This document shows, piece by piece, positions 1 to 9,472 of a stretch of DNA of 64,000 bases (within the stretch, counting starts at the first letter, position 1; every line of letters starts with the position of its first letter). The notes below the pieces were generated by a model that was given only the letters and a program-made list of their open reading frames with translations, was not told where the DNA came from and ran no database searches. A program made the translations under genes and the position numbers. The stretch spans positions 1-64,000 of the forward strand of contig NZ_JAAKZG010000020.1 in the NCBI RefSeq assembly GCF_011045115.1, read 5' to 3'. This DNA comes from Mesorhizobium zhangyense. GTDB lineage: Bacteria > Pseudomonadota > Alphaproteobacteria > Rhizobiales > Rhizobiaceae.

Positions 1-105
1 GGGCAGAAGATGCTCCGTCGGGATCCCGATCTTGCCGCCGATCTCCTGGATCACCTTCTTGCTTGCACCACGCGCTATCTCGATGTCGCTCTTTACGTCG
101 GCCAT
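1..105 (-). CDS. fhs: Formate-tetrahydrofolate ligase, N-terminal part (cut by window edge)
   Basis: Only the first 35 codons are present, reading leftwards from ATG at 105. The peptide begins [17 protein letters not shown] and continues through an [17 protein letters not shown]-like stretch, which is the typical start of formate-THF ligase. The family joins formate to tetrahydrofolate with ATP, giving 10-formyl-THF in the cytosolic C1 pool. Its place beside a TMAO demethylase, which produces formaldehyde bound to THF, suggests a role in C1 handling here. The catalytic core lies outside the window, so intactness cannot be judged. Confidence 0.85.
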   Translation of the reverse strand, partial: MADVKSDIEIARGASKKVIQEIGGKIGIPTEHLLP

Positions 106-417
106 GAAATCGTGTCCTCCATACTGAATTCTTGTGTGGTCGCAGTGGGCTGAACGAGGCGGGAAATTGCGGGAAAACCCATCTCTGGCCGGGCGCAGAC
201 AACCGGCACGAAAACGGCTCTTCAAGGCCCGGAAATCCTGATTTCCACCCTTTCTTTCAGGATTGACAATAAGCCATTTCGAGGGCTTCTCGTCAACCTG
301 TATGAAAGAAAATTTCACAGTAAGAATTATTTTTGACGGCGAAAATTTGGCTTCCCGTGATGGAAAAAGCCGGCCCGTAGGCCGGCTTTCGATGGCCGAG
401 ACTTGCTTGCTCGATCT
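106..417. other. Intergenic region between fhs and the APC permease
   Basis: No gene supported. It carries the fhs upstream region (leftward) and, at its right side, the terminator of the permease gene. The part around 255-350 is clearly AT-richer than its surroundings and probably contains the fhs promoter, but I could not pick clear -35/-10 boxes. No riboswitch fold was recognised. Confidence 0.6.
364..390 (-). terminator. Rho-independent terminator of the APC permease gene
   Basis: An 8-bp perfect stem (AGCCGGCC / GGCCGGCT) with loop CGTA, followed on the minus strand by five T residues. It lies about 30 bases past the permease stop codon. The A-run and T-run on both sides mean it could also act on the opposite strand. 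Confidence 0.85.
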
Positions 418-2124
418 TCAGATCACGAAGTACCAGTTCGCAATCAGCACCACGGCCAGGCCGGCAACCAGCGTCAGATAGGGCAGGATGCCGGCCTTCC
501 TCGTCTTCAGGTCGCTTTGCTTCATGCCGAGATCATCGAGCATGTGATCCGGGAATTTGCCGCCGTCCTGGATGTAGTGGCGGAAGCAGAAGACCGGGAT
601 GATGAGTGCCGCGGTGAACAGTCCGGCCCACAGCGCCGATGGGTTCCACACCTTGGCGCCGGCGCCCATGAAGATTGCGTTCACATAGGCGAAGACGCCG
701 CCGACCACGATCAACCAGGTTGGTGCCCGCCATGGCCGGGCGATATGCCCATTGTCCATGCGGTGAATCCATCCCGCATTCAGGTTGAGGAAGTTGAAGA
801 TGATATAACCGCAATTCGACACGGCGAGGATGAAGAAGAAGCTCGTCGCATCGGTCGAGGCGATGGCCAGCACGATGAGATTGACGACGAGGTCGGTCCA
901 CATCGCCCGCGTCGGCGCGCCGTGCGCGTTGACATGGCTGAGATATTTCGGCAGCCAGCCATCCACTGAACCCTGATAGAGGGTGCGCGATGAGCCTGCC
1001 ATGGCGGTCATGATCGACAGTAGCAGCGCCAGGATCATCAGCATGATGAGCAGGCTTTTCACCAGTCCACCGCCGCCGACCATGCCGGCGAGCGCGTCGG
1101 CCACGCCGGAGCCGTCGACGATCGGGGTTGCCAGCATGCCGTTGAGACCCAGAACACCCTGGAAGGTGAAGGGCACGATCATGAACAGCAGCATGCAGAG
1201 CAGGCCGGAGTAGAAAATGGCCTTGAAGGTGTCGGTCGCCGGGTTCTTGAATTCCCGCGTGTAGCAGACGGCAGTCTCGAAGCCGTAAGTCGACCACGCG
1301 GCGATGAACATGCCGCCGAGGATCAGCGTCCAGCCCGATATGTTCCACGCTCCCGCTTCCGGCGCGTAGGCGGCGGCGAGCGGGACGATGGGCGAATAGT
1401 TGTCCCAGTTGATCTGGCCGGTGAGGATCGGGACGATGCCGACGATGAGCAGCGGCACGATGACGAGCAGGCCGACAACGCGCTGTACATTGGCGGTGCC
1501 GAGGATGCCGCGATGCTGGATGGCGAAGGTGATCAGCATCAGCACCGCGCCGATCCAGAAGGTGGCGTTGAGCGAGAAGCCGACCGGGCCGAGCGAATGA
1601 CTGTAGAGCGTCCAGGTGCGGATGCCGGGGGTTGCAGCAGTGGTGACCGCTGCAATGGCATCGGCAGCGCTGGTGCCGGCGTTGGCCGCGATATAATTCA
1701 GCACCTCCGGCGAGGTTTTGGTAAAGCCTGGGATCGGCGCAAGCGCGTTGAGCATATAGGCTGCTGCAATCGAGCAGCCGAGCGACAGGACCGGCGACCA
1801 GGCAAACCAGTTGCACCAGACTGAAAGCGGGGCGACGAATTTGGAATAGCGCAGCCAGGCGGTCGCGCCATAGACCGAGGCGCCACCCGACTTGTTCGGG
1901 AACAGGCCGGCGATTTCGGCGTAGGTGAAAGACTGGAGAAACCCCATCAGCATGGAGAAAATCCAGATCAGAAAGGCGACGTTTCCGGCTGTGCCGGCGA
2001 TGCCGCCGATCGAGAAGAGAACAAGTGGCGGGACGCCGCTGGCCACCCAGAAGGCGCCACGCCAGTCGATCGTCCTGTGCAATTCGCCATCGCTCGCAGG
2101 CGCATAGCTAACCGTCGAACTCAT
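418..2124 (-). CDS. APC-family amino acid/amine permease
   Basis: A 568-residue polytopic membrane protein with about 12 hydrophobic segments, starting with a short polar N-terminus and a first helix rich in G and I (near residues 30-55). The pattern fits the amino acid-polyamine-organocation permeases, inner-membrane symporters. The frame is open further upstream, but ATG at 2124 is preceded by GGGGAA at a good distance, while the upstream extension is Arg/Lys-rich and unlike a permease N-terminus. The gene lies on the same strand as the HPP protein and TMAO demethylase; this context suggests import of a methylated amine or related nitrogen compound, which is inference. A strong terminator follows. 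Confidence 0.8.
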   Translation of the reverse strand: MSSTVSYAPASDGELHRTIDWRGAFWVASGVPPLVLFSIGGIAGTAGNVAFLIWIFSMLMGFLQSFTYAEIAGLFPNKSGGASVYGATAWLRYSKFVAPLSVWCNWFAWSPVLSLGCSIAAAYMLNALAPIPGFTKTSPEVLNYIAANAGTSAADAIAAVTTAATPGIRTWTLYSHSLGPVGFSLNATFWIGAVLMLITFAIQHRGILGTANVQRVVGLLVIVPLLIVGIVPILTGQINWDNYSPIVPLAAAYAPEAGAWNISGWTLILGGMFIAAWSTYGFETAVCYTREFKNPATDTFKAIFYSGLLCMLLFMIVPFTFQGVLGLNGMLATPIVDGSGVADALAGMVGGGGLVKSLLIMLMILALLLSIMTAMAGSSRTLYQGSVDGWLPKYLSHVNAHGAPTRAMWTDLVVNLIVLAIASTDATSFFFILAVSNCGYIIFNFLNLNAGWIHRMDNGHIARPWRAPTWLIVVGGVFAYVNAIFMGAGAKVWNPSALWAGLFTAALIIPVFCFRHYIQDGGKFPDHMLDDLGMKQSDLKTRKAGILPYLTLVAGLAVVLIANWYFVI

Positions 2125-2391
2125 TGTCGAAGTTCCCCATTGTTGATGTTGTGTTCCCGGTAGGATTTCTTTTTGGACTGATCGGCGTGCGCCTCCACGG
2201 GCCTGATCAGCTTTTCCGCTTAGTTTTCTTTTTTTCCTAACAGTGAAGATTGACACAGCCGTAGGTGGCGTCAAGTATTTTGTTTGACCGCGCCGATCAC
2301 ATTCGCAGACGCGCGGATTTCAGCCGCGATCAGACGGCAAAGGGCCGGCACGTCACGCCGGTAAAGCTCTACGAGGGACGGCGACTGCCGG

Positions 2392-3594
2392 CTATTGCGC
2401 GGCGGCGAGGGCCGGTGCCGCGGCCTCGGGGCGATCGGAAAGAGCACCATGATAAAGCGCTGCAATCAGGTCCGACTGCGTGATGATGCCGACGAGCTTC
2501 CTGTCGGCATCGATGACGGGAAGGTGGTGCAGGCCGGCATCGGCCATGACCGGCACAAGCTCGGCAACCGGCGTCTCGGGCGCCACGAAACGCACCGGTG
2601 CACTCATGATGTCGCTGACGGTTTTGTTTAAACTGCGCCGGGGTTTGACGGCATGGCGCAGGCGCTTGCCGAGGCCGAGATGCAGTTCTCCGCGTGGACC
2701 CCAATCGGCGCTTTGCATGAAGTCGGTCTGCGTCACGATGCCGACGACATTGCGGGCAGCGTCGATCACTGGCAGGGCCTTGATACGATGGTCGCAAAGC
2801 TCTTTCCAGGTGTCGCGAAGCGAGGTCTGGGGCGACACCGTCGCCACGTCGCGGGACATGATGTCGGCGCAGCGGATGACGCCGAAGCGGCGGTGATAGG
2901 CCTGCATCTCGGTCTCGTGCAGCAGCGCGTCGAGGTCGTCGGTGCTGACATTGACGACCTCGTCATAGCGCTTCAGGGCAGCTTCGAGATCGGCGGACGT
3001 GAAGCCGACGCGGGCTGTCGGGACGGGATCAGCCGTCTTGTGCGGATTGGCCGCCGGCGCAGGTGTGAGATGCGGATAGCGGCGGCCGGTCAGATTGTTG
3101 AAGGCCAGCGCCGCAGCCAGCAGCAGCAATGTATTCACGCCGACGGGCCACAGCGCGAAGCCATAGCCTGCGGCATGCACTGCCGGGCCGCCGAGCACGG
3201 CGGTGAGTGCGACCGCGCCGCTTGGCGGATGCAGGCAGCGCAGCAACAGCATGGTGCCGATCGAGGCGGTGATCGCGATCGTCGAGGCAATGAGGGGATC
3301 GTCAAGCCATCGCGCGCAGGTGATGCCGATGAGGGCGGCGACAAGGTTGCCGCCGATGATCGACCAGGGCTGCGCCAGCGGGCTGGACGGGGTGGCAAAG
3401 AGCAGCACGGCCGAGGCGCCCATAGGGGCGATCAGCAGCGGCGAAGCACCGGAGGAGCTGAAGGCGATCTTGGTGGCGATGCCGGTGAAGAAAATTCCGA
3501 TCAGCGCGCCCACGCAGATGCGCAGCCGCTCCGCATTGCTGACGGGGGGCAGGGCGGGAAGCAACCGTTTCAGGACTGACAGGAACTCGGGCAT
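2392..3594 (-). CDS. HPP-family membrane protein with C-terminal CBS pair
   Basis: A 400-residue protein. Residues about 20-175 contain four to five hydrophobic helices including the CLHPPSGA motif that names the HPP family. Residues about 240-385 form two CBS domains, recognisable by the repeated D(I)M-S, LPVID and VGI(I/V)TQ elements. CBS pairs usually bind adenine nucleotides and gate a transport domain. HPP proteins of cyanobacteria and plastids have been linked to nitrite transport; the substrate here is unknown. It sits between permease and TMAO demethylase on the same strand, so a link with methylamine-derived nitrogen is possible but unproven. Confidence 0.85.
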   Translation of the reverse strand: MPEFLSVLKRLLPALPPVSNAERLRICVGALIGIFFTGIATKIAFSSSGASPLLIAPMGASAVLLFATPSSPLAQPWSIIGGNLVAALIGITCARWLDDPLIASTIAITASIGTMLLLRCLHPPSGAVALTAVLGGPAVHAAGYGFALWPVGVNTLLLLAAALAFNNLTGRRYPHLTPAPAANPHKTADPVPTARVGFTSADLEAALKRYDEVVNVSTDDLDALLHETEMQAYHRRFGVIRCADIMSRDVATVSPQTSLRDTWKELCDHRIKALPVIDAARNVVGIVTQTDFMQSADWGPRGELHLGLGKRLRHAVKPRRSLNKTVSDIMSAPVRFVAPETPVAELVPVMADAGLHHLPVIDADRKLVGIITQSDLIAALYHGALSDRPEAAAPALAAAQ

Positions 3595-3744
3595 TATGCG
3601 GCGATAGCTCTCGAAGCAGCGGCACTTACGCCGTGAAACGCCCTGCGCGCAAGGAATGATTTTGCGCGGACGGTCGCGTTTCGGGAATGAACGGTTTTGC
3701 AGCGCGGGGCGGGCTCATTCGAACCCGCCTGGACTGCGGTTTTC

Positions 3745-6114
3745 CTACGACCTTGGTTTTGTCTTTTGCGGATCGTAGTGGGCGAAGGGTACGACTTTGG
3801 CCGGCAGGCGCTTCTGGTGGCCGTCGAGCTTGCCGATCTCGACTTGTGTGCCGATATCGGCGTGGGCGATGTCGAGCCGGGCGAGTGCGATGTTCTTGCC
3901 GAGGACGGGCGAGCGCATGCTGGAGGTGACCTCGCCGATCTGGGCGCGTCCGACATGGACGCAGTCGCCATGGCCGACCGGCACATTGGCGTCGATGTCG
4001 AGGCCGACGAGCTTTCGCGCCGGATGCTCCTTGCGCCGGATCAGCGCGTCGCGGCCGATAAAATCGTCGGTCTTGCTCTTCAAGGGAACTGTGAAGCCGA
4101 TGCCGGCCTCGAACGGGTCGGTCTGGTCGGAGAAGTCGTAGCCGGCAAAGATCAGCCCGGCCTCGATGCGCACCATGTCGAGCGCCAACAGCCCCATCGG
4201 CTTGAGGCCGTGCGGCTGGCCGGCCTGCCAGACCGCGTCGAAGACCTTTTCGGCATCGCGTGGATGGCACCAGATCTCGTAGCCGAGTTCGCCGGTGTAG
4301 CCGGTGCGCGAGACGACGATCGGCACGCCCTGCGCGTCGCCGATGCGGGCGACAGCGAAGCGGAACCATTCAAGCTCGGCGATCGAGGGTTGGGTGAGCG
4401 CGGTCCAGACGATTTCCTTCAGGATGTCGCGGCTTTTCGGGCCTTGCAGGGCGATGTTGTGCATCTGGTCGGTGGAGGAGCGCACGAGCACTTTCAGGCC
4501 GAGTTTTTGTGCCGTCTCGCGCAGCCAGGTGCCGCTGTAGTCGTCGCCGCCGATCCAGCGGAAATTGTCCTTGCCGAGACGCAGCAGCGTGCCGTCGTCG
4601 ATCATGCCGCCATGCTCGTAGCACATGGCGGTGTAGACGACCTGGCCGACGGCGAGCTTCCTGATGTCGCGCGTCAGCGTGTATTGTAAAAGCGCCTCGG
4701 AATCCGGGCCGGTGACCTCGAACTTGCGCAGCGGCGACAGGTCCATGACGACGGCCTTCTCGCGGCAGGCCCAGTATTCCTCCAGCGGTCCTTCCTTGGC
4801 AAAGGAATTGGCGAGCCAGTAGCCGCGATATTCGACGAAGTCGCGCGTGTGCTTGGCAAAGCTCGAATGGAAGGCGGTTTCACGGGTCATTTTTGGCTCG
4901 GCATCCGGGGTCGGTCGTGTGGCGATGGCGCGTGAGAATTTCTGCGCGCCCGAATAGGTGCGCACATGAATGTCGGTGAGGTTCCAGCCGTTGGACGGCG
5001 TCGTGTCGTCGGGACAGGCGGACGAGACGCAGATGATGTCGGTCAACGCCCGCAACAGCACATAGTCGCCGGGCCGCGACCATGGTTCGTCTGAATAGAT
5101 CACGCCATGCGCGTCGATGCCGGTGTTGAAGAAGAAGTTGATTGCCATCCAGCCGCCGCGGGGTGCAACACCCTTGTCGGCAAGCGCGCCGTTGAAGTTC
5201 TCGGTGCAGTTGAGGTGACCGGGATAACCGATGTCGTCGTAATATTTGGCGTAGCAGGCGAGCGCGAAGGCGTCGTGGCGGCCGCAGGTGTCCTGCACCA
5301 CCTCGACCAGCGGCTCCATGTCCTGGTCGTAGTATTTCGAGTGCAGGCCGGGCATGGGATAGCTGGTGCCCATCAGCGAGCGGGTGACCGTCACGTCGAG
5401 TGGGTGGTCCTTGCCCTTGTCGAGCTTGCGGGCCGAAAAGCACTGGAAATCGGTACACTGGCGTCCGTCGACATCGATGATCTGGATGAAGTCGCCGGCC
5501 TTGACGAAATAGCTCTGCGCCGTCTTCGATTTGACGCGCAGGTCGAGAACCGGGTCGGCCAGCGGCTCGGGCAGGTCGGACTTGCCCGCCGGCCGGATGC
5601 GGGCGCGCTGGACCACGACCAGCAGCGGCGTTGCCGTATCATGGCTGTCGACTGCCATCGGCCCGCCGGGTGCGGCAATGATCAGGCTGCCGTCGCGGGC
5701 GATGGTAAAACTCTCCTCGGAGCCGGCAAGGCTGGCGCTGCCGAACAGGCGCACCGCCTGTGGCTCGGCGAGATCGATCTTGCGCCGCTCGAGGCTGCTA
5801 CGGAATGCGCGCAGGCTCTCATTGTCGTCGAGCAGCAGCGCCTTCAGCCCTGCCGCATTGCTGTTGGCGCTGGTGCCCAGAATGCCGGCATCGGTCTTGC
5901 CCGAACCGTCCGCAGCCACCAGTTCACAGGCCTGTCCACCCTCGACATCGCGAATGGTGACGGTATCGCCAGCCTCGATGCTGATGAAGACAGCACCTGC
6001 ACCCGCCACCTGATAGCGCTCCATCCCCGCAGGCAGCGCAAGCAGCCCAGGCGTCAGGATCGCGCTCGGTCGCGGAGGGCCGGAGACGACAGTGGGATAG
6101 GGGGTTGATGGCAT
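3745..6114 (-). CDS. tdm: Trimethylamine N-oxide demethylase-like protein (DUF1989 + GcvT)
   Basis: A 789-residue two-part protein. Residues about 25-375 carry DUF1989-type sequence with the conserved Asp/Cys set expected for the metal site (C220-T-D-F-Q-C224, Cys277, Cys303, Cys362, Cys367). Residues about 420-785 are a GcvT-like tetrahydrofolate-binding aminomethyltransferase. This exact architecture is that of Tdm from Methylocella and marine methylamine users, which splits TMAO into dimethylamine and formaldehyde and passes the formaldehyde to THF. The gene is divergent from a Tmm-type monooxygenase that would make its substrate, with a 250-base shared control region. A dimethylglycine-type enzyme is the main alternative, but the neighbour favours Tdm. 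Confidence 0.85.
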   Translation of the reverse strand: MPSTPYPTVVSGPPRPSAILTPGLLALPAGMERYQVAGAGAVFISIEAGDTVTIRDVEGGQACELVAADGSGKTDAGILGTSANSNAAGLKALLLDDNESLRAFRSSLERRKIDLAEPQAVRLFGSASLAGSEESFTIARDGSLIIAAPGGPMAVDSHDTATPLLVVVQRARIRPAGKSDLPEPLADPVLDLRVKSKTAQSYFVKAGDFIQIIDVDGRQCTDFQCFSARKLDKGKDHPLDVTVTRSLMGTSYPMPGLHSKYYDQDMEPLVEVVQDTCGRHDAFALACYAKYYDDIGYPGHLNCTENFNGALADKGVAPRGGWMAINFFFNTGIDAHGVIYSDEPWSRPGDYVLLRALTDIICVSSACPDDTTPSNGWNLTDIHVRTYSGAQKFSRAIATRPTPDAEPKMTRETAFHSSFAKHTRDFVEYRGYWLANSFAKEGPLEEYWACREKAVVMDLSPLRKFEVTGPDSEALLQYTLTRDIRKLAVGQVVYTAMCYEHGGMIDDGTLLRLGKDNFRWIGGDDYSGTWLRETAQKLGLKVLVRSSTDQMHNIALQGPKSRDILKEIVWTALTQPSIAELEWFRFAVARIGDAQGVPIVVSRTGYTGELGYEIWCHPRDAEKVFDAVWQAGQPHGLKPMGLLALDMVRIEAGLIFAGYDFSDQTDPFEAGIGFTVPLKSKTDDFIGRDALIRRKEHPARKLVGLDIDANVPVGHGDCVHVGRAQIGEVTSSMRSPVLGKNIALARLDIAHADIGTQVEIGKLDGHQKRLPAKVVPFAHYDPQKTKPRS

Positions 6115-6365
6115 GACGGCCTCCCGACCGAATGTTTCCTGCCTGTAAAATTATTTCAATCAAAAGAATACGCAGACAGATGCTTGAAGGCAAGGCCCGT
6201 TTGTCTCAACCTAGCACAGAGGAGAGGCTTAAGGACAATTGCCGGCGGCTGTTTGCAGGAGCATCCGCCTGCCGAACGGAACGTGTTGACAGCAACGCAG
6301 AACCCAATAATCTACTGTCAGTGAAATTTCTTTCGCACAAGAAAAAGAGTCCTGGAGGGGATTGC
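6115..6365. promoter_or_regulatory. Shared divergent control region of tdm and tmm
   Basis: About 250 bases between the two divergent starts, with an AT-rich stretch near 6135-6170 beside tdm and another near 6300-6350 beside tmm. The ribosome binding site of tmm (GGAGGGG, about 6354-6360) lies six bases before its ATG. No confident operator palindrome or sigma-54 box was seen. Confidence 0.5.
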
Positions 6366-7709
6366 ATGAGCAAGAGGGTAGCAGTCATCGGCGCCGGACC
6401 TTCCGGCCTTGCACAACTTCGGGCGTTCCAGTCGGCGGCGGCAAAGGGTGCGGAAATCCCCGAAGTCGTCTGCTTCGAAAAGCAATCGGATTGGGGCGGC
6501 CTGTGGAACTATACCTGGCGCACCGGCGTGGACGAGCATGGCGACGCCGTTCATGGCAGCATGTACCGCTACCTCTGGTCGAACGGGCCGAAGGAGTGCC
6601 TGGAATTCGCGGACTATACATTCGAAGAGCATTTCGGCCGGCCGATCGCCTCCTATCCGCCGCGCGCCGTGCTCTGGGATTACATCAAGGGCCGTGTCGA
6701 GAAGGCCGACGTGCGCAAATGGGTGCGCTTCAACAGCCCGGTTCGCATGGTGACCTATTCGGATGCGACACAGAAGTTCACCGTCACCGTGCATGACCGC
6801 ACCAACGACATCGTCTATGCGGAAGAATTCGATTACGTCGTCGTCGCGTCCGGTCATTTCTCGTCGCCGAACGTTCCTTATTTCGAGGGCATCGCCAAGT
6901 TCGCGGGCCGTGTCATGCATTCGCATGACTTCCGCGATGCGCTCGAATTCAAGGACAAGGACATCCTCATCATCGGCCGCAGCTACTCGGCCGAGGACAT
7001 CGGTTCGCAGTGCTACAAATATGGTGCGAAATCGATCACGACCAGTTACCGCTCGAAGCCGATGGGTTTCAACTGGCCGGACAACTGGAAGGAAGTGCCG
7101 CTGCTGATGCGGGTCGAGGGCAAGACCTGCTACTTCAAGGACGGCACGTCACGCGACGTCGACGCCATCATCATGTGCACCGGCTATCTGCACCATTTCC
7201 CGTTCTTGACCGACGACCTGCGCCTGAAGACCGCGAACCGGCTGTGGCCGCTCGATCTCTACAAGGGCGTGGTCTGGGAGCATAATCCGAAGCTGTTCTA
7301 TATCGGCATGCAGGACCAGTTCTACACCTTCAACATGTTCGACGCGCAGGCGTGGTATGCCCGCGATGTCATTCTCGGGCGTATCAAGCTGCCGTCCAAG
7401 GAAGCAATGGCGGCCGACGGCCAGAAATGGCGCGAGCGCGAGGAAAAGCTGGAAGACGCCGAGCAGATGATCTGGTTCCAGGGCGACTACACCAAGGAAC
7501 TGATCGACGCGACCGACTATCCCGATTTCGATATCGAGGCCGTCAACAAGACTTTCATGGAGTGGGAGCACCACAAGATGGAAGACATCATGGGCTTCCG
7601 CAACCACGGCTATAAATCGCTGATGACCGGCACCATGGCACCCAAGCATCACACGCCATGGCTGGACGCGCTGGACGATTCGCTCGAAGCCTATCTCCAC
7701 AACAAATGA
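6366..7709 (+). CDS. tmm: Flavin-containing trimethylamine monooxygenase
   Basis: A 447-residue class B flavin monooxygenase. It has the FAD-binding GAGPSG at 9-14, the FMO fingerprint [11 protein letters not shown] at 179-189, and the NADPH-binding GRSYSA at 204-209. The aromatic-rich N-terminal part ([21 protein letters not shown]) is characteristic of bacterial Tmm, which oxidises trimethylamine to TMAO. ATG 6366 is chosen because a strong GGAGGGG site precedes it and the FAD motif then falls at the usual distance; the open frame upstream is not protein-like. It ends in a strong terminator. Confidence 0.9.
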   Translation: MSKRVAVIGAGPSGLAQLRAFQSAAAKGAEIPEVVCFEKQSDWGGLWNYTWRTGVDEHGDAVHGSMYRYLWSNGPKECLEFADYTFEEHFGRPIASYPPRAVLWDYIKGRVEKADVRKWVRFNSPVRMVTYSDATQKFTVTVHDRTNDIVYAEEFDYVVVASGHFSSPNVPYFEGIAKFAGRVMHSHDFRDALEFKDKDILIIGRSYSAEDIGSQCYKYGAKSITTSYRSKPMGFNWPDNWKEVPLLMRVEGKTCYFKDGTSRDVDAIIMCTGYLHHFPFLTDDLRLKTANRLWPLDLYKGVVWEHNPKLFYIGMQDQFYTFNMFDAQAWYARDVILGRIKLPSKEAMAADGQKWREREEKLEDAEQMIWFQGDYTKELIDATDYPDFDIEAVNKTFMEWEHHKMEDIMGFRNHGYKSLMTGTMAPKHHTPWLDALDDSLEAYLHNK

Positions 7710-7713
7710 GCTA

Positions 7714-7748
7714 GATCGCCGGCGACGCAGGTCGCCGGCTCGATTTTC
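7714..7748 (+). terminator. Terminator after tmm
   Basis: A 9-bp perfect stem (GCCGGCGAC / GTCGCCGGC, loop GCAG, 7718-7739) followed by TCGATTTT, directly after the tmm stop codon. Confidence 0.8.
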
Positions 7749-7781
7749 ACGCGGGTAAAGCTCCCTGTCTAAAGCCGAGCG

Positions 7782-8156
7782 TCAGTCCGCCTTGACCAGA
7801 TGCCAGGCGCCGCCCATGCCGTCGCCCTTCATGTCGCCGGCAGCCTTGTCCTGGGCGAAATAATAGAGCGGTTTGCCGTCATAGGCCCACATCATCGAAC
7901 CGTCCTCGCGCTTGACAACGGACCATTCGCCTTCCGCCTTGGCATCGGCTTCGGCCTTGAAGGGCGGCCATTTCATCGCGCATTCGGCGTTGCAGTTCGA
8001 TTTGCCGGCCGCATCCTTGTCGAATGTGTAGAGCGTCATGCCCTTCATATCCGTATAGACTTTCATGCCGCCATGATCGGTTGTCATGGCCGGTTCGGCA
8101 GCCATCGCCGACGCGGTGCCAATGAACAGCGCGGCAAGTCCGATGATCGTTTTCAT
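7782..8156 (-). CDS. Secreted protein of the Yx(F/W/Y)xxD repeat family (COG4315-like)
   Basis: A 124-residue protein with a clear Sec signal peptide (residues 1-20, cleavage near ASAMAA). The mature part has the short motifs LYTFDKD and LYYFAQD, each followed by a Gly-containing turn, and a C-x3-C pair (NCNAEC). These are typical of the small secreted repeat family often annotated as putative lipoproteins of unknown function. No lipobox is visible, so it is probably periplasmic and soluble. Good RBS (GGGAGAGAAAC) before the ATG. Confidence 0.8.
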   Translation of the reverse strand: MKTIIGLAALFIGTASAMAAEPAMTTDHGGMKVYTDMKGMTLYTFDKDAAGKSNCNAECAMKWPPFKAEADAKAEGEWSVVKREDGSMMWAYDGKPLYYFAQDKAAGDMKGDGMGGAWHLVKAD

Positions 8157-8314
8157 GTTTCTCTCCCTGAATGGCGTGGTCGAAAGCCAAACTGGCTTCC
8201 TGTCTCGCTAACGCCTTTCGCACCCGGTTTCGTCCCGGGCAGAAGGAGAGATAGAGGAGAGGTCGCGGCCAGGAAGACGCAACGCGGCCTCATCCGGGCT
8301 CGTACACGTGAAGT

Positions 8315-8893
8315 TTACTCGGCGGGCGCCACGTCCTCGGTGGGAAAGCCGCACCATTCGCCCAGCTGGCGATAGGCTTCGTCGAAGCCGCCGATGGGCA
8401 GGGAAGCGACAGGCGAGTCCTGCAGCTCGAAGGTAACCGCATCGGCATCGTTCATCGCCGCAAACAGGGCCTGGCTTGTGTCGCTGTCGTTTTCCATGAC
8501 CCATTGATGGCCGGTGTCGGTGACTTCGCCGAGAACGGTCACCTCCACTTTGGTGCCATCGACATCGAACACGGCCGGAATTCCTTCGCCCTCGGGAAAA
8601 TCGCCTTTCTCGGCACTCACCGTGACGGCGGGATAGGCTTCCGGCGGCAGCACGTCGCCGTTCGAAATGCCGACCTTGAGCATCCAGGTGGTGTCGTCGG
8701 GATCCTTGGCCGATGCGGTTGCAGTGCAGGTCTTGCGCTGGTCCTGACCGGTGTTGACGTCCGCAACGCTGGCCGTCCAGTCGCCGACGACTTCGCTTAT
8801 CGTATCGGCTCGGGCCGAATGAGCGGCCAGCATCGCTGCGCCTGCAATTGTCCACGTGAGAACGCGTCTTCCAGCGCTGTTGTTTGTCGTCAT
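8315..8893 (-). CDS. Hypothetical periplasmic protein
   Basis: A 192-residue protein with an N-terminal signal-type helix (residues about 10-29, ending AHSARA). The mature domain (about 30-185) is acidic and beta-rich, with two Cys residues, one near the middle (KTCTAT) and one near the end (EWCGFPTED), that could form a disulfide. The layout recalls invasion-associated-locus-B-like proteins of Rhizobiales (signal peptide, compact beta domain, two Cys), but I do not recognise the family with confidence. The next gene in the same direction is 158 bases away, so an operon is uncertain. Confidence 0.65.
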   Translation of the reverse strand: MTTNNSAGRRVLTWTIAGAAMLAAHSARADTISEVVGDWTASVADVNTGQDQRKTCTATASAKDPDDTTWMLKVGISNGDVLPPEAYPAVTVSAEKGDFPEGEGIPAVFDVDGTKVEVTVLGEVTDTGHQWVMENDSDTSQALFAAMNDADAVTFELQDSPVASLPIGGFDEAYRQLGEWCGFPTEDVAPAE

Positions 8894-9472
8894 GCCAATC
8901 CAAGTCCCCAGAGTTGCCCGCGATCCGTCAGGATCAGGCCTTTTATGCCGGACAAAGTTCCATGCTGCAAAGGGAGTTTAGGCTGATTGGGCAATCGGAA
9001 AGCCTTGCGCGCTTGCGCTGCAAGGCGGCGATCAATGCCTGTCTGGAAGATTTGGTGGCGGGAACCCGCTACAGTTTTCCCATCACTCTGAAATAATCCC
9101 TTCTGCTACCTAGCGCGGAGCACAGCGACATAGGAAGCGGCGCCAACCTGCCAGACGGCATTGGCTGCCCGATCGAACGTCCAGATTGGACCCTCCAGCC
9201 ACCGGTCAGATACCCGACCAGAGTGGCTGCAACTGAAAACCTCTCTACCAACCTTCTCGACCACCTATTCTCGCGAATTTCGCGATGTTTCCCCCCATGA
9301 AAGCGGCTCTTTGTCCCGAAAAAGCTCCCACTCGTCGGTTAATTTTGTCATTTTTTGCGCATAAAATATCGGAAAATGCGTGTGAATTGACCGCAAACTC
9401 ATAATTAACAAATGCTCTTGCCTTTTATTCCGAGGTACGCATATTGTTTATGTACATAAAAATGAGGTTTGC
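8894..9472. other. 579-base intergenic region before the C45 peptidase gene
   Basis: No convincing gene on either strand. GC drops strongly between about 9300 and 9470. The right end holds the likely promoter and operator of the C45-ABC operon: a possible -35 TTGCCT (9418-9423), a -10-like TATTGT (9442-9447) with an 18-base spacer, and a perfect palindrome at 9447-9460. Confidence 0.5.
9447..9460. promoter_or_regulatory. Perfect 14-bp palindrome TTTATGTACATAAA, likely operator
   Basis: The 14-bp sequence equals its own reverse complement and ends 12 bases before the ATG of the C45 gene, overlapping a -10-like element. A symmetrical TGTACA core is compatible with a FadR/GntR-type dimer, and a GntR gene lies at the other end of the cluster. 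Position and symmetry are seen; the partner is inference. Confidence 0.5.

Noticed and set aside
106-363. Possible riboswitch before fhs
   Set aside because: No conserved core of glycine, SAM or THF riboswitch classes could be matched by eye.
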